Below are positions 12,280 to 24,388 of a stretch of 64,000 nucleotides of DNA, one piece after another (positions within the stretch are counted from its first letter, which is position 1; each line of letters opens with the position of its first letter). The stretch comes from Hydractinia symbiolongicarpus. Lineage: Eukaryota > Cnidaria > Hydrozoa > Anthoathecata > Hydractiniidae. The DNA is taken from contig NC_079884.1 in NCBI RefSeq assembly GCF_029227915.1, forward strand, positions 29,514,001-29,578,000, read 5' to 3'. A model generated the notes under the pieces. That model was not told the origin of the DNA. It did not search any database and saw only the letters and a list, made by a program, of their open reading frames with translations. Both the position numbers and the translations under genes were made by a program.

Positions 12280-15257
12280 AACATTCTTCTTATTTTGACA
12301 TGATTTTGGGAACTCAGCGACTACACTGGACCCTGTGGTAGCGTTTCATTTAAAAATTTAGATAAATAAGCCATTTTTACTGTGGGACCAATCCTAGCCG
12401 TTAGTGCGCGCTGAAAATATAGAGACAGTTTCAAAAACTCAATTTCATTGACTTTCTAACGGTGTCAATCCGTTTGAGTTACAACGGTTGCGTCACATAT
12501 TCGTACCAACATGTATTTAGTGATTTTTGTCCGATATTATTAAGTTGCATCGCTTTTAAAAGTGAAACGATTGACTGTGGGACTTAATTGAACTATCTTT
12601 GGACTGTGACCTGATAAATGTGATAAATGAGACAATTGGACTCCAAGAAATAACATTCTTTTTAACTTGACGTGATTACCGGAACTTAGCGATTACATTG
12701 GGCGCTGTATTAGCGCTTCATTTAAAAATTTAGATAAATAAGTCATCTTTACTGTGGGACCAATCCTGGCCGTTATTGCGCGCGGAAGAAATAGCGACAG
12801 TTTCAAATACTAAATTTCATTGACTTTCTAACGCTATCAATCCGCTTCAGTTACAACGGTTGCGTCATATATTCGTACCAACATATATTTAGCGATACTT
12901 TTCTCATATTACTAGGTTGCATCGCTTTTAACAGTGAAACGATTGTCTCTTGGACTTAATTGAACTGATTTTGGACTGTGACCTTATAAATGTTACAAGT
13001 GAGACAATTGGACTCCAAGAAATAACATTCTTCTTATTTTGACATGATTTTGGGAACTCAGCGACTACGCTGGACCCTGTGGTAGCGTTTCATTTAAAAA
13101 TTTAGATAAATAAGTCATTTTTAATGTGGGACCAATCCTAGCCGTTAGCGTGCGCTGAAAATATAGAGACAGTTTCAAAAACTCCATTTCATTGACTTTC
13201 TAACGGTGTCAATCCGTTTGAGTTACAACGGCTGCGTCGCATATTCGTACCAACATGTATTTAGTGATTTTCGTCCGATATTATTAAGTTGCATCGCTTT
13301 TAAGAGTGAAACGATTGACTGTGGGATTTAATTGAACTATCTTTGGACTGTGACCTGATAAATGTGATAAATGAGACAATTGGACTCCAAGAAATAACAT
13401 TCTTTTTAACTTGACGTGATTACCAGAACTTAGCGATTACATTGGGCGCTGTATTAGCGCTTCATTTAAAAATTTAGATAAATAAGTCATCTTTACTGTG
13501 GGACCAATCCTGGCCGTTATTGCGCGCGGAAGAGATAGCGACAGTTTCAAATACTAAATTTCATTGACTTTCTAACGCTATCAATCCGCTTCAGTTACAA
13601 CGGTTGCGTCATATATTCGTACCAACATGTATTTAGCGATACTTTTCTCATATTACTAGGTTGCATCGCTTTTAACAGTGAAACGATTGACTCTGGGACT
13701 TAATTGAACTGATTTTGGACTGTGCCCTTATAAATGTTACAAGTGAGACAATTGGACTCCAAGAAAAAACATTCTTCTTATTTTGACATGATTGTGGGAA
13801 CTCAGCGACTACACTGGACCCTGTGGTAGCGTTTCATTTAAAAATTTAGATAAATAAGTCATTTTTACTGTGGGACCAATTCTAGCCGTTAGCGCGCGCT
13901 GAAAATATAGAGACAGTTTCAAAAACTCCATTTCATTGACTTTCTAACGGTGTCAATCCGTTTGAGTTACAACGGTTGCATCACATATTCGTACCAACAT
14001 GTATTTAGTGATTTTCTTCCGATAATACTAAGTTGTATCGCTTTTAACAGTGAAGCGATTGACTGTGGGAATTAATTGAACTAACTTTGGACTGTGACCT
14101 GATAAATGTGATAAATGAGACAATTGGACTCCAAGGAATAACATTCTTCTTAATTTGACATGATTTCTGGAATTCAGCGATTACATTGGGCGCTGTATTA
14201 GCGCTTCATTTAAAAATTTAGATAAATAAGTCATCTTTACTGTGGGACCAATCCTGGCCGTTATTGCGCGCGGAAGAAATAGCGACAGTTTCAAATACTA
14301 AATTTCATTGACTTTCTAACGCTATCAATCCGCTTCAGTTACAACGGTTGCGTCATATATTCGTACCAACATGTATTTAGCGATACTTTTCTCATATTAC
14401 TAGGTTGCATCGCTTTTAACAGTGAAACGATTGACTCTGGGACTTAATTGAACTGATTTTGGACTGTGACCTTATAAATGTTACAAGTGAGACAATTGGA
14501 CTCCAAGAAAAAACATTCTTCTTATTTTGACATGATTGTGGGAACTCAGCGACTACACTGGACCCTGTGGTAGCGTTTCATTTAAAAATTTAGATAAATA
14601 AGTCATTTTTACTGTGGGACCAATTCTAGCCGTTAGCGCGCGCTGAAAATATAGAGACAGTTTCAAAAACTCCATTTCATTGACTTTCTAACGGTGTCAA
14701 TCCGTTTGAGTTACAACGGTTGCATCACATATTCGTACCAACATGTATTTAGTGATTTTCTTCCGATAATACTAAGTTGTATCGCTTTTAACAGTGAAGC
14801 GATTGACTGTGGGAATTAATTGAACTAACTTTGGACTGTGACCTGATAAATGTGATAAATGAGACAATTGGACTCCAAGGAATAACATTCTTCTTAATTT
14901 GACATGATTTCTGGAATTCAGCGATTACATTAGGCTCTGTGGTAGCGCCTTATTTAAAAATTTAGATAAATAAGTCTTTTTTTACTGTGGGACCAATCCT
15001 GTCCGTTAGCACGCGCTGAATAAATAGGAACAGTTTCAGAAGACTACATTTCATTGACTTTCTGGCGGTATCAATCCGTTTGAGTTACAACGGTTGCGTC
15101 ACATATTCGTACCAACATGTACTTAGCGATACTTTTCTCATATTACTAGGTTGCATCGCTTTTAACAGTGAAACGATTGACTCCGGGACTTAAATGAACT
15201 GATTTTGGACTGTGACCTTATAAATGTTACAAGTGAGACAATTGCACTCCAAGAAAT
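12280..15257 (+). repeat. Array A 8-monomer HOR, copy 2 (2,978 bp)
   Basis: Same monomer order and exact length as copy 1. Differences from copy 1 that I could find by eye are single bases: T to C at 12371, C to T at 12405 (a CpG lost from the GCGCGC tract), A to G at 13534 and A to C at 13725. That implies identity well above 99 percent and very recent duplication. Confidence 0.95.
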
Positions 15258-18235
15258 AACATTCTTCTTATTTTGACATGATTTTGGGAACTCAGCGACT
15301 ACACTGGACCCTGTGGTAGCGTTTCATTTAAAAATTTAGATAAATAAGTCATTTTTACTGTGGGACCAATCCTAGCCGTTAGCGCGCGCTGAAAATATAG
15401 AGACAGTTTCAAAAACTCAATTTCATTGACTTTCTAACGGTGTCAATCCGTTTGAGTTACAACGGTTGCGTCACATATTCGTACCAACATGTATTTAGTG
15501 ATTTTTGTCCGATATTATTAAGTTGCATCGCTTTTAAAAGTGAAACGATTGACTGTGGGACTTAATTGAACTATCTTTGGACTGTGACCTGATAAATGTG
15601 ATAAATGAGACAATTGGACTCCAAGAAATAACATTCTTTTTAACTTGACGTGATTACCGGAACTTAGCGATTACATTGGGCGCTGTATTAGCGCTTCATT
15701 TAAAAATTTAGATAAATAAGTCATCTTTACTGTGGGACCAATCCTGGCCGTTATTGCGCGCGGAAGAAATAGCGACAGTTTCAAATACTAAATTTCATTG
15801 ACTTTCTAACGCTATCAATCCGCTTCAGTTACAACGGTTGCGTCATATATTCGTACCAACATATATTTAGCGATACTTTTCTCATATTACTAGGTTGCAT
15901 CGCTTTTAACAGTGAAACGATTGTCTCTTGGACTTAATTGAACTGATTTTGGACTGTGACCTTATAAATGTTACAAGTGAGACAATTGGACTCCAAGAAA
16001 TAACATTCTTCTTATTTTGACATGATTTTGGGAACTCAGCGACTACGCTGGACCCTGTGGTAGCGTTTCATTTAAAAATTTAGATAAATAAGTCATTTTT
16101 AATGTGGGACCAATCCTAGCCGTTAGCGTGCGCTGAAAATATAGAGACAGTTTCAAAAACTCCATTTCATTGACTTTCTAACGGTGTCAATCCGTTTGAG
16201 TTACAACGGCTGCGTCGCATATTCGTACCAACATGTATTTAGTGATTTTCGTCCGATATTATTAAGTTGCATCGCTTTTAAGAGTGAAACGATTGACTGT
16301 GGGATTTAATTGAACTATCTTTGGACTGTGACCTGATAAATGTGATAAATGAGACAATTGGACTCCAAGAAATAACATTCTTTTTAACTTGACGTGATTA
16401 CCAGAACTTAGCGATTACATTGGGCGCTGTATTAGCGCTTCATTTAAAAATTTAGATAAATAAGTCATCTTTACTGTGGGACCAATCCTGGCCGTTATTG
16501 CGCGCGGAAGAAATAGCGACAGTTTCAAATACTAAATTTCATTGATTTTCTAACGCTATCAATCCGCTTCAGTTACAACGGTTGCGTCATATATTCGTAC
16601 CAACATGTATTTAGCGATACTTTTCTCATATTACTAGGTTGCATCGCTTTTAACAGTGAAACGATTGACTCTGGGACTTAATTGAACTGATTTTGGACTG
16701 TGACCTTATAAATGTTACAAGTGAGACAATTGGACTCCAAGAAAAAACATTCTTCTTATTTTGACATGATTGTGGGAACTCAGCGACTACACTGGACCCT
16801 GTGGTAGCGTTTCATTTAAAAATTTAGATAAATAAGTCATTTTTACTGTGGGACCAATTCTAGCCGTTAGCGCGCGCTGAAAATATAGAGACAGTTTCAA
16901 AAACTCCATTTCATTGACTTTCTAACGGTGTCAATCCGTTTGAGTTACAACGGTTGCATCACATATTCGTACCAACATGTATTTAGTGATTTTCTTCCGA
17001 TAATACTAAGTTGTATCGCTTTTAACAGTGAAGCGATTGACTGTGGGAATTAATTGAACTAACTTTGGACTGTGACCTGATAAATGTGATAAATGAGACA
17101 ATTGGACTCCAAGGAATAACATTCTTCTTAATTTGACATGATTTCTGGAATTCAGCGATTACATTGGGCGCTGTATTAGCGCTTCATTTAAAAATTTAGA
17201 TAAATAAGTCATCTTTACTGTGGGACCAATCCTGGCCGTTATTGCGCGCGGAAGAAATAGCGACAGTTTCAAATACTAAATTTCATTGACTTTCTAACGC
17301 TATCAATCCGCTTCAGTTACAACGGTTGCGTCATATATTCGTACCAACATGTATTTAGCGATACTTTTCTCATATTACTAGGTTGCATCGCTTTTAACAG
17401 TGAAACGATTGACTCTGGGACTTAATTGAACTGATTTTGGACTGTGACCTTATAAATGTTACAAGTGAGACAATTGGACTCCAAGAAAAAACATTCTTCT
17501 TATTTTGACATGATTGTGGGAACTCAGCGACTACACTGGACCCTGTGGTAGCGTTTCATTTAAAAATTTAGATAAATAAGTCATTTTTACTGTGGGACCA
17601 ATTCTAGCCGTTAGCGCGCGCTGAAAATATAGAGACAGTTTCAAAAACTCCATTTCATTGACTTTCTAACGGTGTCAATCCGTTTGAGTTACAACGGTTG
17701 CATCACATATTCGTACCAACATGTATTTAGTGATTTTCTTCCGATAATACTAAGTTGTATCGCTTTTAACAGTGAAGCGATTGACTGTGGGAATTAATTG
17801 AACTATCTTTGGACTGTGACCTGATAAATGTGATAAATGAGACAATTGGACTCCAAGGAATAACATTCTTCTTAATTTGACATGATTTCTGGAATTCAGC
17901 GATTACATTAGGCTCTGTGGTAGCGCCTTATTTAAAAATTTAGATAAATAAGTCTTTTTTTACTGTGGGACCAATCCTGTCCGTTAGCACGCGCTGAATA
18001 AATAGGAACAGTTTCAGAAGACTACATTTCATTGACTTTCTGGCGGTATCAATCCGTTTGAGTTACAACGGTTGCGTCACATATTCGTACCAACATGTAC
18101 TTAGCGATACTTTTCTCATATTACTAGGTTGCATCGCTTTTAACAGTGAAACGATTGACTCCGGGACTTAAATGAACTGATTTTGGACTGTGACCTTATA
18201 AATGTTACAAGTGAGACAATTGCACTCCAAGAAAT
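15258..18235 (+). repeat. Array A 8-monomer HOR, copy 3 (2,978 bp)
   Basis: Same order and exact length as copies 1 and 2. Private differences seen are C to T at 16546 and A to T at 17806. The copy 2 changes at 12371 and 12405 are absent here, so they are private to copy 2. A type C marker at 17907 closes the unit, again 2,978 bp after the previous one at 14929. Confidence 0.95.
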
Positions 18236-20841
18236 AACATTCTTCTTATTTTGACATGATTTTGGGAACTCAGCGACTACACTGGACCCTGTGGTAGCGT
18301 TTCATTTAAAAATTTAGATAAATAAGTCATTTTTACTGTGGGACCAATCCTAGCCGTTAGCGCGCGCTGAAAATATAGAGACAGTTTCAAAAACTCAATT
18401 TCATTGACTTTCTAACGGTGTCAATCCGTTTGAGTTACAACGGTTGCGTCACATATTCGTACCAACATGTATTTAATGATTTTTGTCCGATATTATTAAG
18501 TTGCATCGCTTTTAAAAGTGAAACGATTGACTGTGGGACTTAATTGAACTATCTTTGGACTGTGACCTGATAAATGTGATAAATGAGACAATTGGACTCC
18601 AAGAAATAACATTCTTCTTATTTTGACATGATTTTGGGAACTCAGCGACTACGCTGGACCCTGTGGTAGCGTTTCATTTAAAAATTTAGATAAATAAGTC
18701 ATTTTTACTGTGGGATCAATCCTAGCCGTTAGCGCGCGCTGAAAATATAGAGACAGTTTCAAAAACTCCATTTCATTGACTTTCTAACGGTGTCAATCCG
18801 TTTGAGTTACAACGGCTGCGTCGCATATTCGTACCAACATGTATTTAGTGATTTTCGTCCGATATTATTAAGTTGCATCGCTTTTAACAGTGAAACGATT
18901 GACTGTGGGATTTAATTGAACTATCTTTGGACTTTGACCTGATAAATGTGATAAATGAGATAATTGGACTCCAAGAAATAACATTCTTTTTAACTTGACG
19001 TGATTACCGGAACTTAGCGATTACATTGGGCGCTGTATTAGCGCTTCATTTAAAAATTTAGATAAATAAGTCATCTTTACTGTGGGACCAATCCTGGCCG
19101 TTATTGCGCGCGGAAGAAATAGCGACAGTTTCAAATACTAAATTTCATTGACTTTCTAACGCTATCAATCCGCTTCAGTTACAACGGTTGCGTCATATAT
19201 TCGTACCAACATATATTTAGCGATACTTTTCTCATATTACTAGGTTGCATCGCTTTTAACAGTGAAACGATTGACTCTGGGGATTAATTGAACTGATTTT
19301 GGACTGTGACCTTATAAATGTTACAAGTGAGACAATTGGACTCCAAGAAATAACATTCTTCTTATTTTGACATGATTTTGGGAACTCAGCGACTACACTG
19401 GACCCTGTGGTAGCGCTTCATTTAAAAATTTAGATAAATAAGTCATTTTTACTGTGGGACCAATCCTAGCCGTTAGCGCGCGCTGAAAATATAGAGACAG
19501 TTTCAAAAACTCCATTTCATTGACTTTCTAACGGTGTCAATCCGTTTGAGTTACAACGGCTGCGTCGCATATTCGTACCAACATGTATTTAGTGATTTTC
19601 GTCCGATATTATTAAGTTGCATCGCTTTTAACAGTGAAACGATTGACTGTGGGATTTAATTGAACTATCTTTGGACTGTGACCTGATAAATGTGATAAAT
19701 GAGACAATTGGACTCCAAGAAATAACATTCTTTTTAACTTGACGTGATTACCGGAACTTAGCGATTACATTGGGCGCTGTATTAGCGCTTCATTTAAAAA
19801 TTTAGATAAATAAGTCATCTTTACTGTGGGACCAATCCTGGCCGTTATTGCGCGCGGAAGAAATAGCGGCAGTTTCAAATACTAAATTTCATTGACTTTC
19901 TAACGCTATCAATCCGCTTCAGTTACAACGGTTGCGCCATATATTCGTACCAACATGTATTTAGCGATACTTTTCTCATATTACTAGGTTGCATCGCTTT
20001 TAACAGTGAAACAATTGACTCTGGGACTTAATTGAACTGATTTTGGACTGTGACCTTATAAATGTTACAAGTGAGACAATTGGACTCCAAGAAATAACAT
20101 TCTTCTTATTTTGACATGATTGTGGGAACTCAGCGACTACACTGGACCCTGTGGTAGCGTTTCATTTAAAAATTTAGATAAATAAGTCATTTTTACTGTG
20201 GGACCAATTCTAGCCGTTAGCGCGCGCTGAAAATATAGAGACAGTTTCAAAAACTCCATTTCATTGACTTTCTAACGGTGTCAATCCGTTTGAGTTACAA
20301 CGGTTGCATCACATGATCGTACCAACATGTATTTAGTAATTTTCTTCCGATATTACTAAGTTGTATCGCTTTTAACAGTGAAGCGATTGACTGTGGGAAT
20401 TAATTGAACTAACTTTGGACTGTGACCTGATAAATGTGATAAATGAGACAATTGGACTCCAAGGAATAACATTCTTCTTAATTTGACATGATTTCTGGAA
20501 TTCAGCGATTACATTAGGCTCTGTGGTAGCGCCTTATTTAAAAATTTAGATAAATAAGTCTTTTTTTACTGTGGGACCAATCCTGTCCGTTAGCACGCGC
20601 TGAATAAATAGGAACAGTTTCAGAAGACTACATTTCATTGACTTTCTGGCGGTATCAATCCGTTTGAGTTACAACGGTTGCGTCACATATTCGTACCAAC
20701 ATGTACTTAGCGATACTTTTCTCATATTACTAGGTTGCATCGCTTTTAACAGTGAAACGATTGACTCCGGGACTTAAATGAACTGATTTTGGACTGTGAC
20801 CTTATAAATGTTACAAGTGAGACAATTGGTCTCCAAGGAAT
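18236..20841 (+). repeat. Array A shortened HOR: 7 monomers, one class 1 unit missing
   Basis: Order is B B A B A B' C, with starts at 18236, 18608, 18980, 19352, 19724, 20096 and 20468. Two class 2 monomers stand side by side at 18236 and 18608, where every earlier unit has an A between them. The distance between type C markers falls to 2,606 bp (17907 to 20513), one monomer less than 2,978. The body also uses older-looking B copies (GGGATCAATCC at 18713) like those at 4836, so this is a recombinant rather than a simple deletion of copy 3. Confidence 0.88.
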
Positions 20842-22168
20842 AACATTCTTCTTAGTTTGACATGATTGCTGGAATTCAGCGATTACATTAGGCCCTGTGG
20901 CAGCGCTTTATTTAAAAATGTAGATAAATTAGACTTTTCTTACTGTGGGACCAATCCTGGCCATTAACACGCGCTGAATAAATAGGATCAGTTTCAAAGA
21001 CTACATTTCATTGACTTTCTAGCGGTATAAATCCGTTTGAGTTACAACGGTTGCGTCACATATTCTTACCAACATGTACTCAGCAATAGTATTCGGATAT
21101 TACTAGGTTGCATCGCTTTTAACAGTGAAACGATTGACTGTGGAATTTAATTGAACTGATTCTGGACTGTGACCTTATAAATGTGATAAATGAGCCAATT
21201 GGCTCCAAGGAATAACATTCTTCTTAATTCGACATGATTGCTGGAATTCAGCGAGTACACTAGGCCCTGTGGTAGGGCTTTATTTAAAAATTTAGATAAA
21301 TATATCATTTTTTACTGTGGGACCAATCCTAGCCGTTAGTTCGCGCTGAAAATATAGAGACAGTTTCAAAAACTCCATTTCATTGACTTTCTAACGGTGT
21401 CAATCCGTTTGAGTTACAACGGTTGCGACACATATTCGTACCAACATGTATTTAGTGATTTTCTTCCGATATTATTAAGTTGCATCGCTTTTAACAGTGA
21501 AACGATTGACTGTGGGACTTAATTGAACTAACTTTGGACTGTGACCAGATAAATGTGATAAATGAGACAATTGGACTCCAAGGAATAACATTCTTCTTAA
21601 TTTGACATGATTTCTGGAATTCAGCGATTACATTAGGCTCTGTGGTAGCACCTAATTTAAAAATTTAGATAAATAAATCTTTTTTTACTGTGGGACCAAT
21701 CCTGTCCGTTAGCACGCGCTGAATAAATAGGAACAGTTTCAAAGACTACATTTCATTGAATTTCTGGCGGTATCAATCCGTTTGAGTTACAACGGTTGCG
21801 TCACATATTCGTACCAACATGTACTTAGCGATACTTTTCTCATATTACTAGGTTGCATTGCTTTTAACAGTGAAACGATTGACTCCGGGACTTAAATGAA
21901 CTGATTTTGGACTGTGACCTTATAAATGTTACAAGTGAGACAATTGGTCTCCAAGGAATAACATTCTTCTTAGTTTGACATGATTGCTGGAATTCAGCGA
22001 TTACATTAGGCCCTGTGGCAGCGCTTTATTTAAAAATTTAGATAAATAACACTTTTCTTACTGTGGGACCAATCCTGGCCATTAACACGCGCTGAATAAA
22101 TAGGATCAGTTTCAAAGACTACATTTCATTGACTTTCTAGCGGCATAAATCCGTTTGAGTTACAACGG
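20842..22168 (+). repeat. Divergent edge of array A next to the junction
   Basis: Monomers start at 20842, 21214 and 21587, and a 209-bp partial one at 21960. They carry changes seen nowhere else in the array, such as GGCCCTGTGGCAGCGC, ATTAGACTTTTCTTACTG, CCATTAACACGCGC, ATAGTATTCGGATATTAC and GGTAGGGCTTTATTT. The C plus C2 pair at 20468 and 20842 recurs at 21587 and 21960, a 3-monomer (1,119-bp) tandem duplication that the junction cuts short. Divergent edge monomers around a uniform core are the normal pattern for satellites. Confidence 0.9.
22166..22168. other. Abrupt junction between satellite A and satellite B
   Basis: Left of this point the sequence is a type C2 monomer of array A ending TTGAGTTACAACGG. 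Every intact array A monomer continues with TTGCGTC or a close variant, but here the next bases are CGATTAAACCTC, which belong to the middle of the 203-bp array B monomer (normally preceded by TTGCCGG). The three bases CGG are common to both sides, so the breakpoint cannot be placed more closely. There is no filler sequence. Both arrays keep the same strand across the junction. Confidence 0.93.
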
Positions 22169-22483
22169 CGATTAAACCTCTTTCGTTAAGCGTCTCATCA
22201 AAAATGAAAACATTTTCGAAAACTACAAGTCTCATCCGTTTTAGTGGTGAAAAAAAAATTTAAAAAATCGTTTGGGAAATGAGTTTACACCCTGGGTACT
22301 TTCTTTGTATACATTCGACTATGCCGGCCAAGCCCGGGATTTACGTGAAATCGCGGGTTTTCGTTTGCCGGCGATTAAACTTCTTTTATTCAGCGTCTCA
22401 TCAAAAATGAAAAAGTTTTTCAAAACTACAAGTCTCATGAGCTTTAGTGGTGAAATAATAATTTAAAAAATCGTTCGCGAAAT

Positions 22484-22686
22484 GAGTTTACTCCCTGGGT
22501 ACTTTCTTTGTATACATTCCACTATACGGGCCAAGCCCGGGATTTACGGGAAATCGCGGGTTTTCGTTTGCCGGCGAATATACTTCTTTTATTCAGCGTC
22601 TTATCAAAAATAAAAACAATTATGAAAACTACAAATCTCATGCGTTTTAGTGGTGAAAAGATAATTTAAAAAATCGTTCGGGAAAT
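22484..22686 (+). repeat. Reference array B monomer (203 bp)
   Basis: A full unit in the phase used here. Monomers vary at linked sites and can be sorted by the right half. One form has CTTTTATTCAGCG followed by GAGCTTTAGTGGTGAAATAA. A second has CCACTTTCATTAAGCG followed by GACAACATTTCTGAAAACCAC. A third has CCTCTTTCATTAAGCGG followed by AAAACTACTAGTCTC. Left halves vary independently (GGGCCGAGTCCGG, GGGCCAAGCCCGG, GGGCTGAGTCCGGGG, CAGTCTGAGTCCGGGG), so many monomers are mosaics. About 13 CpGs per unit are intact. Length is close to a nucleosome repeat. Confidence 0.93.
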
Positions 22687-22712
22687 GAGTTTACTCCCTG
22701 GGTACTTTCTTT

Positions 22713-22730
22713 GTATACTTTTGACTATAC
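22713..22730. other. GTATA / TATAC dyad in array B monomers
   Basis: Five-base arms across CTTTTGAC, with GTATAC itself a 6-bp palindrome. Present in most monomers, either with CTTTTGAC or with CATTCGAC as spacer. It is short and may be chance, but it is strongly maintained across the array. Confidence 0.55.
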
Positions 22731-22772
22731 GGGCCGAGTCCGGAGTTTACGGGAAATGGCGGGTTTTCGTTT

Positions 22773-22778
22773 GCCGGC
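22773..22778. other. GCCGGC palindrome at the core of each array B monomer
   Basis: TTGCCGGCGATTAAAC is kept in most units. Variants include TTGCTGGCG, TTGCCAGCG (both CpG-type losses) and TTGCCGGCTATT. Array B begins inside this palindrome at the junction with array A. Confidence 0.7.
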
Positions 22779-24363
22779 GATTAAACCACTTTCATTAAGC
22801 GTCTCATCAAAAATGAAAACATTTTTAAAAACTACAAGTCTCATGAGCTTTAGTGGTGAAATAATAATTTAAGAAATCGTTCGCGAAATGAGTTTACTCC
22901 CTGGGTACTTTTTTTGTAAACTTTTGACTATACGGGCTGAGTCCGGGGTCTACTGGAAATGGCGGGTTTTCGTTTGCCGGCGATTAAACTTCTTTTATTC
23001 AGCGTCTCATCAAAAATGAAAACATTTTTGAAAAGTACAAGTCTCATGCGTTTTAGTGGTGAAAAGGTAATTTAAAAAATCGTTTTGGAAATGAGTTTAC
23101 TCACAGGGTACTTTCTTTGTATACTTTAGACTATACGGGCCGAGTCCGGGATTTACGGGAAGTCCCGGGTTTTCGTTTGCCGGCGATTAAACTTCTTTTA
23201 TTCAGCGCCTCATCAAAAATGAAAACATTTTTATAAACTACAAGTCTCATGGGCATTAGTGCTGAAATAATAATTTAAAAAATCGTTCGGGAAATGAGTT
23301 TACTTACTGGGTACTTTCTTTGTATACTTTTGACTATACGGGCCGAGTCCGGGATTTACGGGAAATCGCAGGTTTTCGTTTGCCAGCGATTATACTTCTT
23401 TTATTCAGCGTCTCATCAAAAATGAAAACATTTATGAAAACTACAAGTCTCATGCGTTTTAGTGGTGAAAAAATAATTTAAAAAATCGTTCGGGAAATGA
23501 GTTTCCTCCCTGGGTACTTTCTTTGTATACTTTTGACTATACGGGCCGAGTCCGGAGTTTACGGGAAATGGCGGGTTTTCGTTTGCCGGCGATTAAACCA
23601 CTTTCATTAAGCGTCTCATCAAAAATGACAACATTTCTGAAAACCACATGTCTCGTGCGTTTTAGTGGTGAAAAAATAATTTAAAAAATCGTTCATGAAA
23701 TGAGTTTACTCCCTGGGTACTTTCTTTGTATACTTTTGACTATACGGGCCGAGTACGGAGTTTACGGGAAATGGCGGGTTTTCGTTTGCCGGCGATTAAA
23801 CCTCTTTCGTTAAGCGTTTCATCAAAAATGAAAACATTTTTCAAAACTACAAGTCTCATGAGCTTTAGTGGTGAAATAATAATTTAAAAAATCGTTCGCG
23901 AAATGAGTTTACTCCCTGGGTACTTTCTTTGTATACATTCGACTATACGGGCCAAGCCCGGGATTTACGGTAAATCGCGGGTTTTCGTTTGCCGGCGAAT
24001 AAACTTTTTTTTATTCAGCGTGTCATCAAAAATGAAAACATTTTTAAAAACTACAAGTCTCATGAGCTTTAGTGGTGAAATAATAATTTAAAAAATCGTT
24101 CGCGAAATGAGTTTACTCCCTGGGTACTTTCTTTGTATACATTCGACTATGCCGGCCAAGCCCGGGATTTACGTGAAATCGCGGGTTTTCGTTTGCCGGC
24201 GATTAAACCTCTTTCATTAAGCGGCTCATCAAAAATGTAAACATTTTTGAAAACTACTAGTCTCATGCGTTTTAGTGGTGAAAAAATAATTTAAAAAATC
24301 GTTCGGAAAATGAGTTTACTCCCTGGGTACTTTCTTTGTATACTTTTGACTATACGGGCCAAG

Positions 24364-24388
24364 CCCGGGATTTACGGGAAATCGCGGG
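24364..24388. other. Imperfect 10-bp dyad in array B monomers (CCCGGGATTT / AAATCGCGGG)
   Basis: The two arms are separated by ACGGG and match at nine of ten positions. Monomers of the AAGCCCGGG type, which are frequent, carry the full arms; GAGTCCGGG types lose one outer pair and GAGTCCGGAG types lose more. The element could fold as a hairpin with a GC-rich base. It is shown here at one representative site. Confidence 0.75.

Larger units (their letters stand above)
1..22168 (+). repeat. Satellite array A, 372-bp monomer, 59 full copies plus one truncated
   Basis: The whole stretch is one uninterrupted head-to-tail tandem array. Taking AACATTCTT as the monomer start, successive starts fall at 1, 373, 745, 1117, 1488, 1860, 2232, 2604, 2976, 3347, 3719, 4092 and so on to 21960, always 371-374 bp apart. 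All monomers read in the same direction and no foreign insertion is visible. Fixed landmarks in each unit include TTTAGATAAATAAG, CTGTGGGACCAAT, GTTACAACGG and TGGACTGTGACC. Two sequence classes alternate, so the working unit is a dimer of about 744 bp. The array continues past the left edge of the window. No coding potential is seen. Satellite identity is certain from structure; a centromeric or pericentromeric location is inference. Confidence 0.98.
22169..24104 (+). repeat. Array B junction-proximal heterogeneous block
   Basis: The block starts with a 112-bp partial monomer, then full units from 22281. These units do not fall into a clear higher-order period and carry scattered private changes, for example CATTTTCGAAAAC at 22211, AAAATAAAAACAATTATG at 22607, GGGCATTAGTGCTG near 23250 and GAGTTTCCTCC near 23500. 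This is the expected state of an array edge. Confidence 0.8.

Noticed and set aside
1-22168. Array A as a 186-bp satellite in dimer form
   Set aside because: Comparing the first and second halves of the 372-bp monomer by eye shows no convincing internal repeat. The only higher unit is the 744-bp dimer of two 372-bp classes.
22100-22300. Shared ancestry between satellites A and B
   Set aside because: Apart from the three-base overlap at the junction and trivial short words, I see no common blocks in the same order. A profile comparison of the two consensus units would settle it.
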